Positions 8,836 to 16,858 of a stretch of 64,000 nucleotides of DNA are shown one piece after another. The DNA comes from Sphingomonas ginsenosidivorax (GTDB taxonomy: Bacteria; Pseudomonadota; Alphaproteobacteria; Sphingomonadales; Sphingomonadaceae), in NCBI RefSeq assembly GCF_007995065.1, contig NZ_VOQR01000001.1, positions 3,662,501 to 3,726,500 on the forward strand, written 5' to 3'. The notes beneath the pieces are model-generated. The model saw only the letters and a program-made list of their open reading frames with translations. It was not told where the DNA came from and made no database searches. Made by a program: the position numbers and the translations under genes. The first letter of the stretch is position 1, and each line of letters starts with the position of its first letter.

Positions 8836-8871
8836 GGCAAAGCCGAACCCGTCCGACGACGCGGCTTTGCC
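8836..8871. repeat. Hairpin in fliQ-fliR spacer
   Basis: Perfect 10-bp arms GGCAAAGCCG (8836-8845) and CGGCTTTGCC (8862-8871) with a 16-base loop. It sits directly beside the larger palindromic element, in the transcribed spacer ahead of fliR. Confidence 0.7.
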
Positions 8872-8883
8872 GCGGCGCGCCTA

Positions 8884-8992
8884 GTCCCCCTCCCGCTTGC
8901 GGGAGGGGTTAGGGGAGGGCGTGTCCGCGTCCGATGTGCTGGGTTTGCGGGGACAGGCCCTCCCCCAGCCCCTCCCGCGAGCGGGAGGGGAG
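8884..8992. repeat. Palindromic repeat in fliQ-fliR spacer (family C)
   Basis: Left arm from 8884 and right arm ending at 8992. Each contains a CCCCTCCCGC..GCGGGAGGGG hairpin, with flanking GGGGAGGGC and GCCCTCCCCC segments that pair with a few mismatches. It is a typical GC-rich intergenic repeat that has entered the polycistronic region between fliQ and fliR. Confidence 0.8.
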
Positions 8993-9004
8993 TTTCGGGC
9001 GCGT

Positions 9005-9274
9005 TCATTTCACGAGGTCCGGGATGCGCTCGAAGATGCTGATCGTGAAGTCGCTGAGCAACCCGAGGATCAGGCTCCCGAAGATCAGGATCGACACCGC
9101 GACCACGATCAGCTTGGGCACGAACGACAGCGTCGCCTCGTTGATCGAGGTCGCCGCCTGGATCATCCCGACGATCAGCCCCGACACCAGCACCGGGATC
9201 AGGATCGGCGCGGAGGCGAGCGCCAGCACCCACATCGTCTGGTTGGCGATCGACAGGAAATATTGCGCGTCCAT
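9005..9274 (-). CDS. fliQ: Flagellar export gate protein FliQ
   Basis: 89-residue protein with two hydrophobic helices (about residues 16-38 and 54-75), the usual size and layout of FliQ. The loop IQAATSINEATLSFVPKL is the family signature. Four FliQ subunits join five FliP and one FliR in the export gate. The start is 1 base after the fliP stop. Confidence 0.96.
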   Translation of the reverse strand: MDAQYFLSIANQTMWVLALASAPILIPVLVSGLIVGMIQAATSINEATLSFVPKLIVVAVSILIFGSLILGLLSDFTISIFERIPDLVK

Positions 9275-9275
9275 C

Positions 9276-10151
9276 TCAGGTGCCGAAGCTGCTGGCGAGG
9301 CTGCCCATCGTCAGCGCCCAGCCGTCGACCAGTACGAACAGCAGCAGCTTGAACGGCAGCGAGATGATCGTCGGGCTGAGCATCATCATCCCCAGCGCCA
9401 TCAGCACCGTCGCGACGACGAGGTCGATGACGATGAACGGCAGGAAGATCAGGAAGCCGATCTGGAACGCGGTCTTGAGCTCGCTCGTCACGAAGGCGGG
9501 GAGCAGGACCGAGAAGGGGATGTCGTTGGCGGACGCATAGGGGCCCGACTTCGCCATCTGCGCGAACATCGTGACGTCCTTGATCCGCGTCTGCTTGACC
9601 ATGAAATTGTGCAGCGGCACGCCGGCGGTGGTGATCATCTGCGTGCCGGCAAGTTTGCCTTGCGCATAGGGCTGGATCGCCTGCGTGTTGATCTGGTTGA
9701 TCGTCGGCGCCATCACGAAGAAGCTCAGGAACAGCGACAGCCCGATCAGCACCTGGTTTGGCGGGGTCTGTTGCAGCCCCAGCGCCTGGCGCAGGATCGA
9801 CAGCACGATGATGATCCGCGTGAAGCTGGTCATCATCAGCAGGATCCCCGGCAGGATCGTCAGCAGCCCCATGATGATGAGGACCTGCAGCGACAGCGAG
9901 AGCGAACCGCTCTGCCCCGTGCTGCCCGATTGCTGGCCGCCGAGCTGGCCGATCGCGCGGTCGACCGCGTCGCCGACGCCCGGCGCTGGGGCGGCGGGTG
10001 CGGCCTGCGCAAAGGCGGGCATCGCGATCAGCAGCGCGAGCAGGACGGCGAGGACGATCCAGACGATCTTCGCGGTGCCATTTTGGGGGCGGGCGCGAAC
10101 CCCGTGGATCAGCGCCGGGCCGGTGCCGCGGCGCGTAACCGTGATGCTCAT
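9276..10151 (-). CDS. fliP: Flagellar export gate protein FliP
   Basis: 291 residues. A cleavable-looking N-terminal hydrophobic segment ([20 protein letters not shown], ending near residue 50) precedes an Ala/Pro/Gly-rich linker and the FliP core: [47 protein letters not shown], then [21 protein letters not shown]. The ATG at 10151 overlaps the fliO stop. Five copies form the core of the export channel in the inner membrane. Confidence 0.96.
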   Translation of the reverse strand: MSITVTRRGTGPALIHGVRARPQNGTAKIVWIVLAVLLALLIAMPAFAQAAPAAPAPGVGDAVDRAIGQLGGQQSGSTGQSGSLSLSLQVLIIMGLLTILPGILLMMTSFTRIIIVLSILRQALGLQQTPPNQVLIGLSLFLSFFVMAPTINQINTQAIQPYAQGKLAGTQMITTAGVPLHNFMVKQTRIKDVTMFAQMAKSGPYASANDIPFSVLLPAFVTSELKTAFQIGFLIFLPFIVIDLVVATVLMALGMMMLSPTIISLPFKLLLFVLVDGWALTMGSLASSFGT

Positions 10152-10402
10152 GCGTCGATCCGGTCCACCAGCGTCACGCCCCCGCGCGCGACCGAGACGA
10201 GCAGCCGGCGCCCCGCGAAATCGAGCACCGCGAGGCGCACGCCGGGCGAGATCATCATCGTTTCCTTGACCGCGATCAGCCGCGTCGTCGGCTTGCCGGG
10301 CAGTCGCGTCTCGAACTTGCGCCAGAGGAACAGGCACCCGATCATCAGCCCGCAGACGAGCGGCAGCATGATCGCGAGCTTGAGGATGTAGGACCACATC
10401 AT
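10148..10402 (-). CDS. fliO: Flagellar export gate assembly protein FliO
   Basis: 84 residues: one N-terminal membrane helix (residues ~5-27) followed by a short cytoplasmic domain with [31 protein letters not shown], the FliO pattern. FliO is an assembly scaffold for FliP rings. Small size and position between fliN and fliP support the call. It overlaps fliP by 4 bp. Confidence 0.87.
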   Translation of the reverse strand: MMWSYILKLAIMLPLVCGLMIGCLFLWRKFETRLPGKPTTRLIAVKETMMISPGVRLAVLDFAGRRLLVSVARGGVTLVDRIDA

Positions 10403-10408
10403 CGCAGG

Positions 10409-10699
10409 TCAGCCGCGCTTGTCGGGTGAGACGAGCTCGGTCATGCGGACGCCGAAGCGCTCGCCGACCGTGACGACTTCGCCGCGGCCGATCAGCGTGC
10501 CGTTGACGAACACGTCGAGCAGCTCATTGGCGTCGCGGTCGAGCTCGATCACGCTCGATTCGCCGAGCGCGAGCAGCTCGCGCAGCGTCAGCGAGGTCGA
10601 GCCGATCTCGACCGTCAGCTTGACGTCGACATCCTGGAGCAGCCGGAAATTGGCGGCGACCGCGCCGTCGACGGGGAATCCGCCGGTCATGTCGTTCAT
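10409..10699 (-). CDS. fliN: Flagellar motor switch protein FliN
   Basis: 96 residues forming a single SpoA/surface-presentation domain: [68 protein letters not shown]. FliN builds the lower C-ring with FliM and binds FliH of the export ATPase. The ATG overlaps the fliM stop (ATGA). Length matches short alphaproteobacterial FliN. Confidence 0.95.
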   Translation of the reverse strand: MNDMTGGFPVDGAVAANFRLLQDVDVKLTVEIGSTSLTLRELLALGESSVIELDRDANELLDVFVNGTLIGRGEVVTVGERFGVRMTELVSPDKRG

Positions 10700-11670
10700 T
10701 GCATCTGTCCTTCGTCGAATCGCGCGAATTGGGTGATCTGGATGGCGGCACGCCCGTTCGAGGTGCCGACGGTGCCCGAGCCGAGCCTGTCGTTGCCGAC
10801 CATGATCGGCACTTCGGTGCCGAAGCTGATCGGGATGACGTCGCCCGCCTTGAGGTTGAGCAGCAGCGACAGCGGCACGACCGGCTCGGCGAGCACCGAG
10901 CGGATCGGGAAGCGCACGTTCATCGCCGCGCGCGTCAGCCCGGTCTGCCAGGCGGGATCGGGCTCGGCGGCCTTGCCGACGACCTTGCCGGTCAGCGACG
11001 CGCCATGCGGCTTCAGCGCGGCGACCGAGTAGAGCAGGTCGAGGAACACCGGCCGCGCCGCGCCCGCTGCGATCCCGAAGCGGGTCACGATCACCGCGTC
11101 CTCGCCGTCGATATCGGCGAGCATCGCGGCGTTCGATTCGACATGGCCCGGCGCGAAGTCGATCTTCGCGAGCGGCTCCCAGGTCGCCTTCAGCGGCCCC
11201 TCGATCATCGATCCGATCCGCGCAACCATCGCTTCGCCCGCCGGCGAGAATTCGCTCGGGAGCACCGCGGGGGCGGCACCGGTGCCACCGAAGAACAGAT
11301 CGAGCAGCTCGAGCACGAACTTGCCGTCCATCACGCACAGCGCCTGGCCGTGCGCGACCGATCCGGCGGTGGTCATCGCCATCGGCAGCCACGCGGTCAG
11401 CCCGTCGGCGCGCTCGGCGCGGTAATCGGCGAAGCGCTGGACGACCAGCGGCTCGGCCCAGCAGCGGATCTCCTCGCGCAGCAGCGGTTCGAACACCCCG
11501 CGGATCCCGCGTGCCAGCCGTGCGGACAGATGCTGCAGCGTGTGCAGATCGCCGAACGGATTGAGCTTGGCCGGCCCCAGCACGCCCTGATGGGTCGCGC
11601 CGTTGCGGGAACGCTCGCGCCGTTCGGGCGCCTTCCCGTGTGCGGGTCTGGTTGCGGGGTCGTTAACCAT
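10696..11670 (-). CDS. fliM: Flagellar motor switch protein FliM (atypical N-terminus)
   Basis: 324 residues. The middle domain carries the FliM pattern (HLSARLARGIRGVFEPLL; AHGQALCVMDGKFVLELLDLFFGG; GEAMVARIGSMIEGPLKATW), and the C-terminal SpoA-like domain (VVPLSLLLNLKAGDVIPISF) closes it. FliM links FliG to FliN in the C-ring. The canonical N-terminal CheY-phosphate-binding peptide (LSQxEIDALL) is not present. The N-terminus is a basic stretch instead (residues ~8-25, HGKAPERRERSRNG), and only 3 bp separate it from fliL, so no hidden upstream exon is likely. Confidence 0.92.
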   Translation of the reverse strand: MVNDPATRPAHGKAPERRERSRNGATHQGVLGPAKLNPFGDLHTLQHLSARLARGIRGVFEPLLREEIRCWAEPLVVQRFADYRAERADGLTAWLPMAMTTAGSVAHGQALCVMDGKFVLELLDLFFGGTGAAPAVLPSEFSPAGEAMVARIGSMIEGPLKATWEPLAKIDFAPGHVESNAAMLADIDGEDAVIVTRFGIAAGAARPVFLDLLYSVAALKPHGASLTGKVVGKAAEPDPAWQTGLTRAAMNVRFPIRSVLAEPVVPLSLLLNLKAGDVIPISFGTEVPIMVGNDRLGSGTVGTSNGRAAIQITQFARFDEGQMQ

Positions 11671-11673
11671 GCC

Positions 11674-12258
11674 TCACTGAACGACGAAACTGGTAAAGTA
11701 GACGTTACTAACCCCGCCGAATCCTTCCTTTTGCAGCAATGTATCGTTGATCGCCTTCACCAGGCGCGTCTGCAGCTTCTTTTTGCCGTCGCCGGTGAAC
11801 ACCTCGTCCTCGCTGGTGTCGCCCAGCGCGAGCAGGATCGCCGAGCGAATCGCGATGTCGTTGGTCTTGATCCCCGCGATCACCGAATCGTCGTACGGCG
11901 TCGACACCGCGAGCCCGAGCTGCACGAAGTGCGTCGAGTTCTGCAGGTTGGAGGTGAAGTCCTTCTCCATCGCATAGTAGTTGGACGCGTATTTGTCGCC
12001 GCCCGGGCCCGTCGCTGGCGCGACGCCCGACCCGCCCTCATGGCCCTCGCCGGCGGGTGCGTGCTTCTGCTCGCTCTTGGGGACGAGTTTCGGGCCGGTG
12101 TCCTCCTTGGCATGGCCGCCGCCGACCAGCCCCGAATTGGCGGCATACAGCCCGCCGCCGATCCCGCCGCCGATCAGCACGATCGCGCCCACGCCGATCA
12201 CGATCAGCTTGCCCATCTTGCCCTTCTTCTTGGGCGCGTCTTCGGTCTTTTCGCTCAT
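11674..12258 (-). CDS. fliL: Flagellar basal body-associated protein FliL
   Basis: 194 residues: a lysine-rich cytoplasmic N-terminus (PKKKGKMGK), one membrane helix at ~17-40 with glycine-rich core, a periplasmic linker, and the FliL domain ending FTSFVVQ. FliL associates with stators around the basal body and raises torque. It sits 9 bp after fliK and 3 bp before fliM. Confidence 0.93.
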   Translation of the reverse strand: MSEKTEDAPKKKGKMGKLIVIGVGAIVLIGGGIGGGLYAANSGLVGGGHAKEDTGPKLVPKSEQKHAPAGEGHEGGSGVAPATGPGGDKYASNYYAMEKDFTSNLQNSTHFVQLGLAVSTPYDDSVIAGIKTNDIAIRSAILLALGDTSEDEVFTGDGKKKLQTRLVKAINDTLLQKEGFGGVSNVYFTSFVVQ

Positions 12259-12267
12259 GGTCGGTCC

Positions 12268-13323
12268 TTATGCGATGCGAATGTCTGAGGTGGCGGCGGC
12301 GGTAGCAGGGGTCGCCGCGCGCTGCGGCTGCCAGGTGGGAATCGGGGGCGGCGTCTGCGGGCGCTGCTGCGCGCCGCCATCCGACCCGACCGAGGTCTGG
12401 CCGAGGGTGAGCCCGCGCGACGCGGCGATATCCGCCAGCTGCGGCTGTGCGTCGGCCAGCATCGCGCGGGTCGCGGCCTGCTCGGCGGCGAAATGCACGT
12501 GCACCGCATCGCCGTCTCGGCGCATCGTCACGTCGATCCGGCCCAGCGCGTCGGGGATCAGGCGGATGCGCGTGTCGTTCGCGTTGGCATCGTCGCGCAG
12601 CTGCTCGATCCGGTCGATCATCTGGTGCGCGAAATCGCCCTGGCGCGTGTCGAGCGGCGCCTGCTGCACGTCGCCCGTCGCGAGCACGGCATGGCGTTGC
12701 GGCTCCAGCCCGACCGCGCCGATCGACGGCGGTCCGGCATCGGCCACGTCGCGGCGCGGCGTGGCATCGTCGTCCTTGCCGACCGCAGCGCGGATCGCCG
12801 CGCCGAACACCTCCGCCGCCGGGGCTGCGCCGCGCGGCGCCGGGTCCGGAACGGCGGGGAGCGCGAAGGTGTCGACCTTGGTCTCAGGCAGCGGGGCGTC
12901 CGCGACCGGGGCGTCGCTCGTCTCGACGACGTCGGTCGCCGGAGCGTCCTTCGGGGTAGCCGGCACGAGTTCGAGCATCGGCGCAACGAGCGTGGGCGCG
13001 GCGGCGGGAACGAGGGCGGGGGCTGCGACAGGCGGCGGCGGCGCCGGTGTCTCGGCCACGGGCAGCGGTCCGGGAGCGACCGGAGGCAGCTGCGCGAGCC
13101 AGGCGAGCGGGGGCGGGGACGGCTGATCCGGCAACGGCTTGCCGTCGGCGGCAGGATCGTCGTTGCCGGCCCCGGTCGGGACTGCCGGCTCGGGCTCGTC
13201 CGTCCCTGCGTCGAGAAACGCGGCGAGCGACTGCTGGAAGCTGCCCGCGCCCGTGCCGCGCCGGGTGTCGGCGGTACGTTCGGGTGGGGCAGGGGACCGG
13301 GATACGGTCGCGGACTGGATCAT
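12268..13323 (-). CDS. fliK: Flagellar hook-length control protein FliK
   Basis: 351 residues. The N-terminal two thirds is Pro/Ala-rich and low complexity, as expected of the molecular ruler part. The C-terminal FliK domain is recognisable around residues 225-310 (FAHQMIDRIEQLRDDANANDTRIRLIPDALGRIDVTMRRDGDAVHVHFAAE). FliK measures hook length and triggers the FlhB switch. It lies between fliJ and fliL with short gaps. Confidence 0.88.
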   Translation of the reverse strand: MIQSATVSRSPAPPERTADTRRGTGAGSFQQSLAAFLDAGTDEPEPAVPTGAGNDDPAADGKPLPDQPSPPPLAWLAQLPPVAPGPLPVAETPAPPPPVAAPALVPAAAPTLVAPMLELVPATPKDAPATDVVETSDAPVADAPLPETKVDTFALPAVPDPAPRGAAPAAEVFGAAIRAAVGKDDDATPRRDVADAGPPSIGAVGLEPQRHAVLATGDVQQAPLDTRQGDFAHQMIDRIEQLRDDANANDTRIRLIPDALGRIDVTMRRDGDAVHVHFAAEQAATRAMLADAQPQLADIAASRGLTLGQTSVGSDGGAQQRPQTPPPIPTWQPQRAATPATAAATSDIRIA

Positions 13324-13365
13324 GCGGCGGGGTCTCGACGAGAGGACGCGGGGTTCGTCGTCAGC

Positions 13366-13782
13366 CTAGCAAGGATCGTGCCGGATTTTCCGAAGCGGCG
13401 GGGACTCTTCCAGCCCGCGGATTGCCTTCAGCACCGCCTCGGCATCGGCGCGCGCCATCAGCTTTTCGACCGCGCTCTGGTCGCGCTTGGCGGCGCGAGT
13501 CGCCTCGGTCGCGCGGTTGGCTTGGTATTCGGCGGACTGCAGCCGGTCGCGCGCCGCGGCGGCGGACTGGTGCAGGCGGCCGCGATAATGCGCGGCGGCG
13601 GCGAGCGAGACGCCGCCGGCGGTCTCCTGCGTGGGGGCGATCGCCTGCGCGAGCTCGGCGATGCGGCGGCCGAGTTCGGTTTCGCTCGCGAATTTGTTGT
13701 GTGCCCGCGCCTCGTCGGCGCGGACCAGCCCGAGTTGCAGCGTCCGCACGCGGTGGATGCGTGCGAGGACCTTCTTATCCAT
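13366..13782 (-). CDS. fliJ: Flagellar export protein FliJ
   Basis: 138-residue, highly charged, almost wholly helical protein predicted to form an antiparallel coiled coil. It starts MDKKVLARIHRVRTLQLGLVRADEAR. FliJ is the central stalk of the FliI ATPase ring and escorts chaperones. Primary sequence conservation is weak in this family, so the call rests on length, coiled-coil character and its position overlapping fliI by 8 bp. Confidence 0.8.
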   Translation of the reverse strand: MDKKVLARIHRVRTLQLGLVRADEARAHNKFASETELGRRIAELAQAIAPTQETAGGVSLAAAAHYRGRLHQSAAAARDRLQSAEYQANRATEATRAAKRDQSAVEKLMARADAEAVLKAIRGLEESPPLRKIRHDPC

Positions 13783-15106
13783 CGCCGAACACGCCGGTCA
13801 GCTCGGCGACCGCGTCGTGCAGCGGCACGATCGCGTCGGCATCCTGGCGGATGAACTCCATGACCGCGGGGTGGCAGGCGATCGCGGCATCGATCGCGGG
13901 GTCGGCGCCGGGGCGATAGGCGCCCATCAGCACCAGATCGCGGTTCTGCTCGTAGGTCGCCAGATGCCGACGCAGCACGCGTGCGGCGCGCGCATGCTCG
14001 GGGCCGACGATATCGGTCATCACGCGGCTGACCGAGGGGCCGATGTCGATCGCGGGGTAGACCCCCTGTTCGGCGAGCGCGCGGCTCAGCACGATATGGC
14101 CGTCGAGGATCGAGCGCGCGGAATCGACGACGGGATCGTTGCCGTCGTCGCCGTCCGCCAGCACGGTGTAGATCGCGGTGATCGATCCGCCGCTGTGCAC
14201 GTCGACGCCCGCGCGCTCGATGATGTTGGGCAGCATCGCGATCGCCGACGGCGGATAGCCGCGCGCCGACGCCGGCTCGCCGAGCGCGAGACCGATCTCG
14301 CGGCCCGCGTGCGCGACGCGGGTGAGGCTGTCCATGATCAGCAGGACCTGCTTGCCCTCGGCGCGGAACGCCTCGGCGATCGCGGTGGCGCGCAGCGCGC
14401 CGCGGATGCGCAGCACGGGGGAATGATTGGCGGGCACCGCGACGACGACCGCACGCTTGCGCGCTTCGCCCGCGACCTTGGTCTCGAGGAAGTCGGCGAC
14501 TTCTCTGGAGCGTTCGCCGATCAGCCCGATGACGATCACGTCGGCCTGCGCCGCGCGGACGATCATGCCGAGCAGCACCGACTTGCCGACGCCCGACCCT
14601 GCCATGATGCCGATGCGCTGGCCCTGGCCGACGGTCAGCAGGCCGTTGATCGCGCGCACGCCGACGTCGAGCGGCACGCGCACCCGGCCGCGGTCGAGCG
14701 GGCTCTGCAACTTGCCCGCGAGCGGCCAGCGGCCGGCGCCGCGGATCGGGCCGAGCCCGTCGATCGGCTTGCCCGCGCCGTCGACGACGCGGCCGAGCAG
14801 GCTCGCGCCCACCTCTGCCTCGCCCGGCGCGCCGATCGGGCGGACGGGGGCGCGCGGCAACAAGGCCGCCGGACCGCCGAGATTCATCAACAGCGTGCGG
14901 CCGTTGCGAAAGCCGATGACTTCCGCCTCGACCTTCGCGTCGTTGACGCCGCCAACCATGCACACCGTGCCGACCGGCAGGGTCAGCCCGACCGCTTCCA
15001 TCAGCAGGCCGTCGAACGAGGCGAGTCGTCCCGAAACCTTCGGCGTCGGCGTGAAGTCCGCCATGCCGAGCGTTTCGAGATAGTCCGTCGTGAACCGGTT
15101 CAGCAC
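13775..15106 (-). CDS. fliI: Flagellum-specific ATP synthase FliI
   Basis: 443-residue F1-beta-like export ATPase. The Walker A motif AGSGVGKS is at residues ~169-176, the Walker B-like LLIMDSLTR follows near 255, and GREIGLALGEPASARGYPPS is the type III ATPase signature. Its hexamer unfolds and feeds export substrates to FlhA. It overlaps fliH by 7 bp upstream and fliJ by 8 bp downstream. Confidence 0.97.
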   Translation of the reverse strand: MLNRFTTDYLETLGMADFTPTPKVSGRLASFDGLLMEAVGLTLPVGTVCMVGGVNDAKVEAEVIGFRNGRTLLMNLGGPAALLPRAPVRPIGAPGEAEVGASLLGRVVDGAGKPIDGLGPIRGAGRWPLAGKLQSPLDRGRVRVPLDVGVRAINGLLTVGQGQRIGIMAGSGVGKSVLLGMIVRAAQADVIVIGLIGERSREVADFLETKVAGEARKRAVVVAVPANHSPVLRIRGALRATAIAEAFRAEGKQVLLIMDSLTRVAHAGREIGLALGEPASARGYPPSAIAMLPNIIERAGVDVHSGGSITAIYTVLADGDDGNDPVVDSARSILDGHIVLSRALAEQGVYPAIDIGPSVSRVMTDIVGPEHARAARVLRRHLATYEQNRDLVLMGAYRPGADPAIDAAIACHPAVMEFIRQDADAIVPLHDAVAELTGVFGDG

Positions 15107-15846
15107 AGTGGCGGCACCGAAACCCGCTCGATCGCGGACGTCAGCTGTTCGAGCCAGGATTCGGGCCCGTCCTCGACGATCGTCGAGGCGGATTCGAGCA
15201 CGAAGCTGCCGCGCGCGAGACCTGCGTCACCGACCGGAAAGATCGTCTTGGGCAGGTGCCCCTCGAGCAGCGGCACGTCGTCGGGATGAACGCGCAGCAG
15301 CGCCGATTCGCTCTTGTCGGCGAGCAGGTCGCTCGCGGCCTCGATGCGGGTCGCCAGCAATTCAGGCGAGATGCCGATCTCGCCGACCAGCTTGCCGACC
15401 AGGTGCATCACGGTCTGGCGCAGCTGCTCCGCCACGCGTTCGCGGTCGATCCGCTCGCCCGAGCCGAGCGCTGCGGCGAGCGCGGTGCCGAACGCCTGGT
15501 TCCGGACCGCATCGGCCTGGGCCGCGGCGGTCGCGGCGGCGAAGCCCTCGGCATAGCCATCGGCATGCGCGGCCGCGATCGGGTCGATATATGCTGACGG
15601 CTCCGCACCAGCGTCCATCGGATCCCAGCCCGCGGTCGGATTGACGTCGGGATCGGCCGGTCTGAAATGCTTCGGGCCCCCGCTTTGCAACCCGGCGCTT
15701 TGGGGCCTGAACGCGACCGGTCCGCGCGTTGCCGCGCGCTGGCGCAGGTCGGCCGGCGCGAAGGTCGCGCCGATCGGAAATGCGGCGCGCATCGCGAGCG
15801 CCGCGGCGTCGTGACGCGCGGCCATCCCCGCCACGAAATCAGACAT
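15100..15846 (-). CDS. fliH: Flagellar assembly protein FliH
   Basis: 248 residues. A Pro/Ala-rich N-terminal half is followed by an alanine-rich helical segment (HADGYAEGFAAATAAAQADAV) and the FliH/HrpE C-terminal domain with LRVHPDDVPLLEGHLP. FliH is the peripheral stalk and inhibitor of FliI and docks it to FliN. It overlaps fliG by 8 bp. Confidence 0.9.
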   Translation of the reverse strand: MSDFVAGMAARHDAAALAMRAAFPIGATFAPADLRQRAATRGPVAFRPQSAGLQSGGPKHFRPADPDVNPTAGWDPMDAGAEPSAYIDPIAAAHADGYAEGFAAATAAAQADAVRNQAFGTALAAALGSGERIDRERVAEQLRQTVMHLVGKLVGEIGISPELLATRIEAASDLLADKSESALLRVHPDDVPLLEGHLPKTIFPVGDAGLARGSFVLESASTIVEDGPESWLEQLTSAIERVSVPPLC

Positions 15847-16858
15847 AATCGTCGTCGCCCCCGCCCATCTGGATCGTGCCGTCCTTGGCGAGGCCGCGCG
15901 CGATCTGGATGATCGTCTTCTGCGCCTCGAGCACTTCGGCGAGCTTCATCGGCCCGCGCGATTCCATGTCGTCGCGGATGCCATCCGCGGCGCGAGCCGA
16001 CATGCAGCCCAGGAAGCGCGCGCGTGCCGCCTCGTCGACGCCCTTGAGCGCCTTGGTCAGGATCTCGCCGTCGATGTTGCGGATCAGCATGCCCAGATTC
16101 TTGTCGTCGAGCGACAGCAGGTTGTCGAAGACGAACATCGCCTCTTCGATCGCCTTGGCGACGTCCTTGTCGATCTTGAACAGTTTCGGCATCACGCGCT
16201 GCTCGGTCGCTTTCCGCGCACCCTGCAGGATCTTGGCCGCCTCGCGCGTGCCGCCGAGCGTCACGCCCGCGCCACCCGACGGGGTCGCGGTGCGGTTGGC
16301 GAGCAACGTCTTGAGCGTATCCACGGCCTCGGGCGTGATCGGCCCCAGCCGCGCGATGCGGTGGAGGATGTCGGGCTGCATCGCGTCGGGCATCAGCTCG
16401 AGCACCTGGCCCGCGATCGCGGGGTCCAGATTGGCGATCAGCACGGCGGCGATCTGCGGATGTTCCTTCTCGATCATCGCGGCGATCTCGCTCGTGTCGA
16501 GCCAATCGAGCAGTTCGAGCTCGCACGCCGCCTCGGGCGGGGTGATCCGCGCGAGCACGCTCTCGGCCTTTTCGCGGCCGAGCGCACGGTTCATCACCGC
16601 CTCGATCTTCGGGCGCGGATCGAAGCCGATCGCGGTGCGCTCGCGGGCATGGCCGACGAAATCGTCGAGCACGTCCTCGACCTCGAGCTCGCTGACGTCC
16701 GCGACCGCGAACATCGCCTTGCCGAGCTGGCGGACTTCCTCTGGATCGAGTTTTTGCAGGATCGCTGCGGCTTCCTCCTCGCCGACGAGCATCATCAGCA
16801 CCGCGGCGCGCTCGACGCCGGTATAGGTGCGTGCCGGTTCGGCGATCGCGAGCGTCAC
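15839..16858 (-). CDS. fliG: Flagellar motor switch protein FliG
   Basis: 339 residues with the N-terminal FliF-binding domain (GVERAAVLMMLVGEEEAAAILQKLDPEEV), the middle EHPQ motif (EKEHPQIAAVLIANLDP) and the C-terminal torque helix region (MFVFDNLLSLDDKNLGMLIRNID). This is full length for the family, with a short acidic C-tail (GGGDDDYV). FliG transmits stator force to the rotor. The start overlaps the fliF stop. Confidence 0.97.
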   Translation of the reverse strand: MTLAIAEPARTYTGVERAAVLMMLVGEEEAAAILQKLDPEEVRQLGKAMFAVADVSELEVEDVLDDFVGHARERTAIGFDPRPKIEAVMNRALGREKAESVLARITPPEAACELELLDWLDTSEIAAMIEKEHPQIAAVLIANLDPAIAGQVLELMPDAMQPDILHRIARLGPITPEAVDTLKTLLANRTATPSGGAGVTLGGTREAAKILQGARKATEQRVMPKLFKIDKDVAKAIEEAMFVFDNLLSLDDKNLGMLIRNIDGEILTKALKGVDEAARARFLGCMSARAADGIRDDMESRGPMKLAEVLEAQKTIIQIARGLAKDGTIQMGGGDDDYV

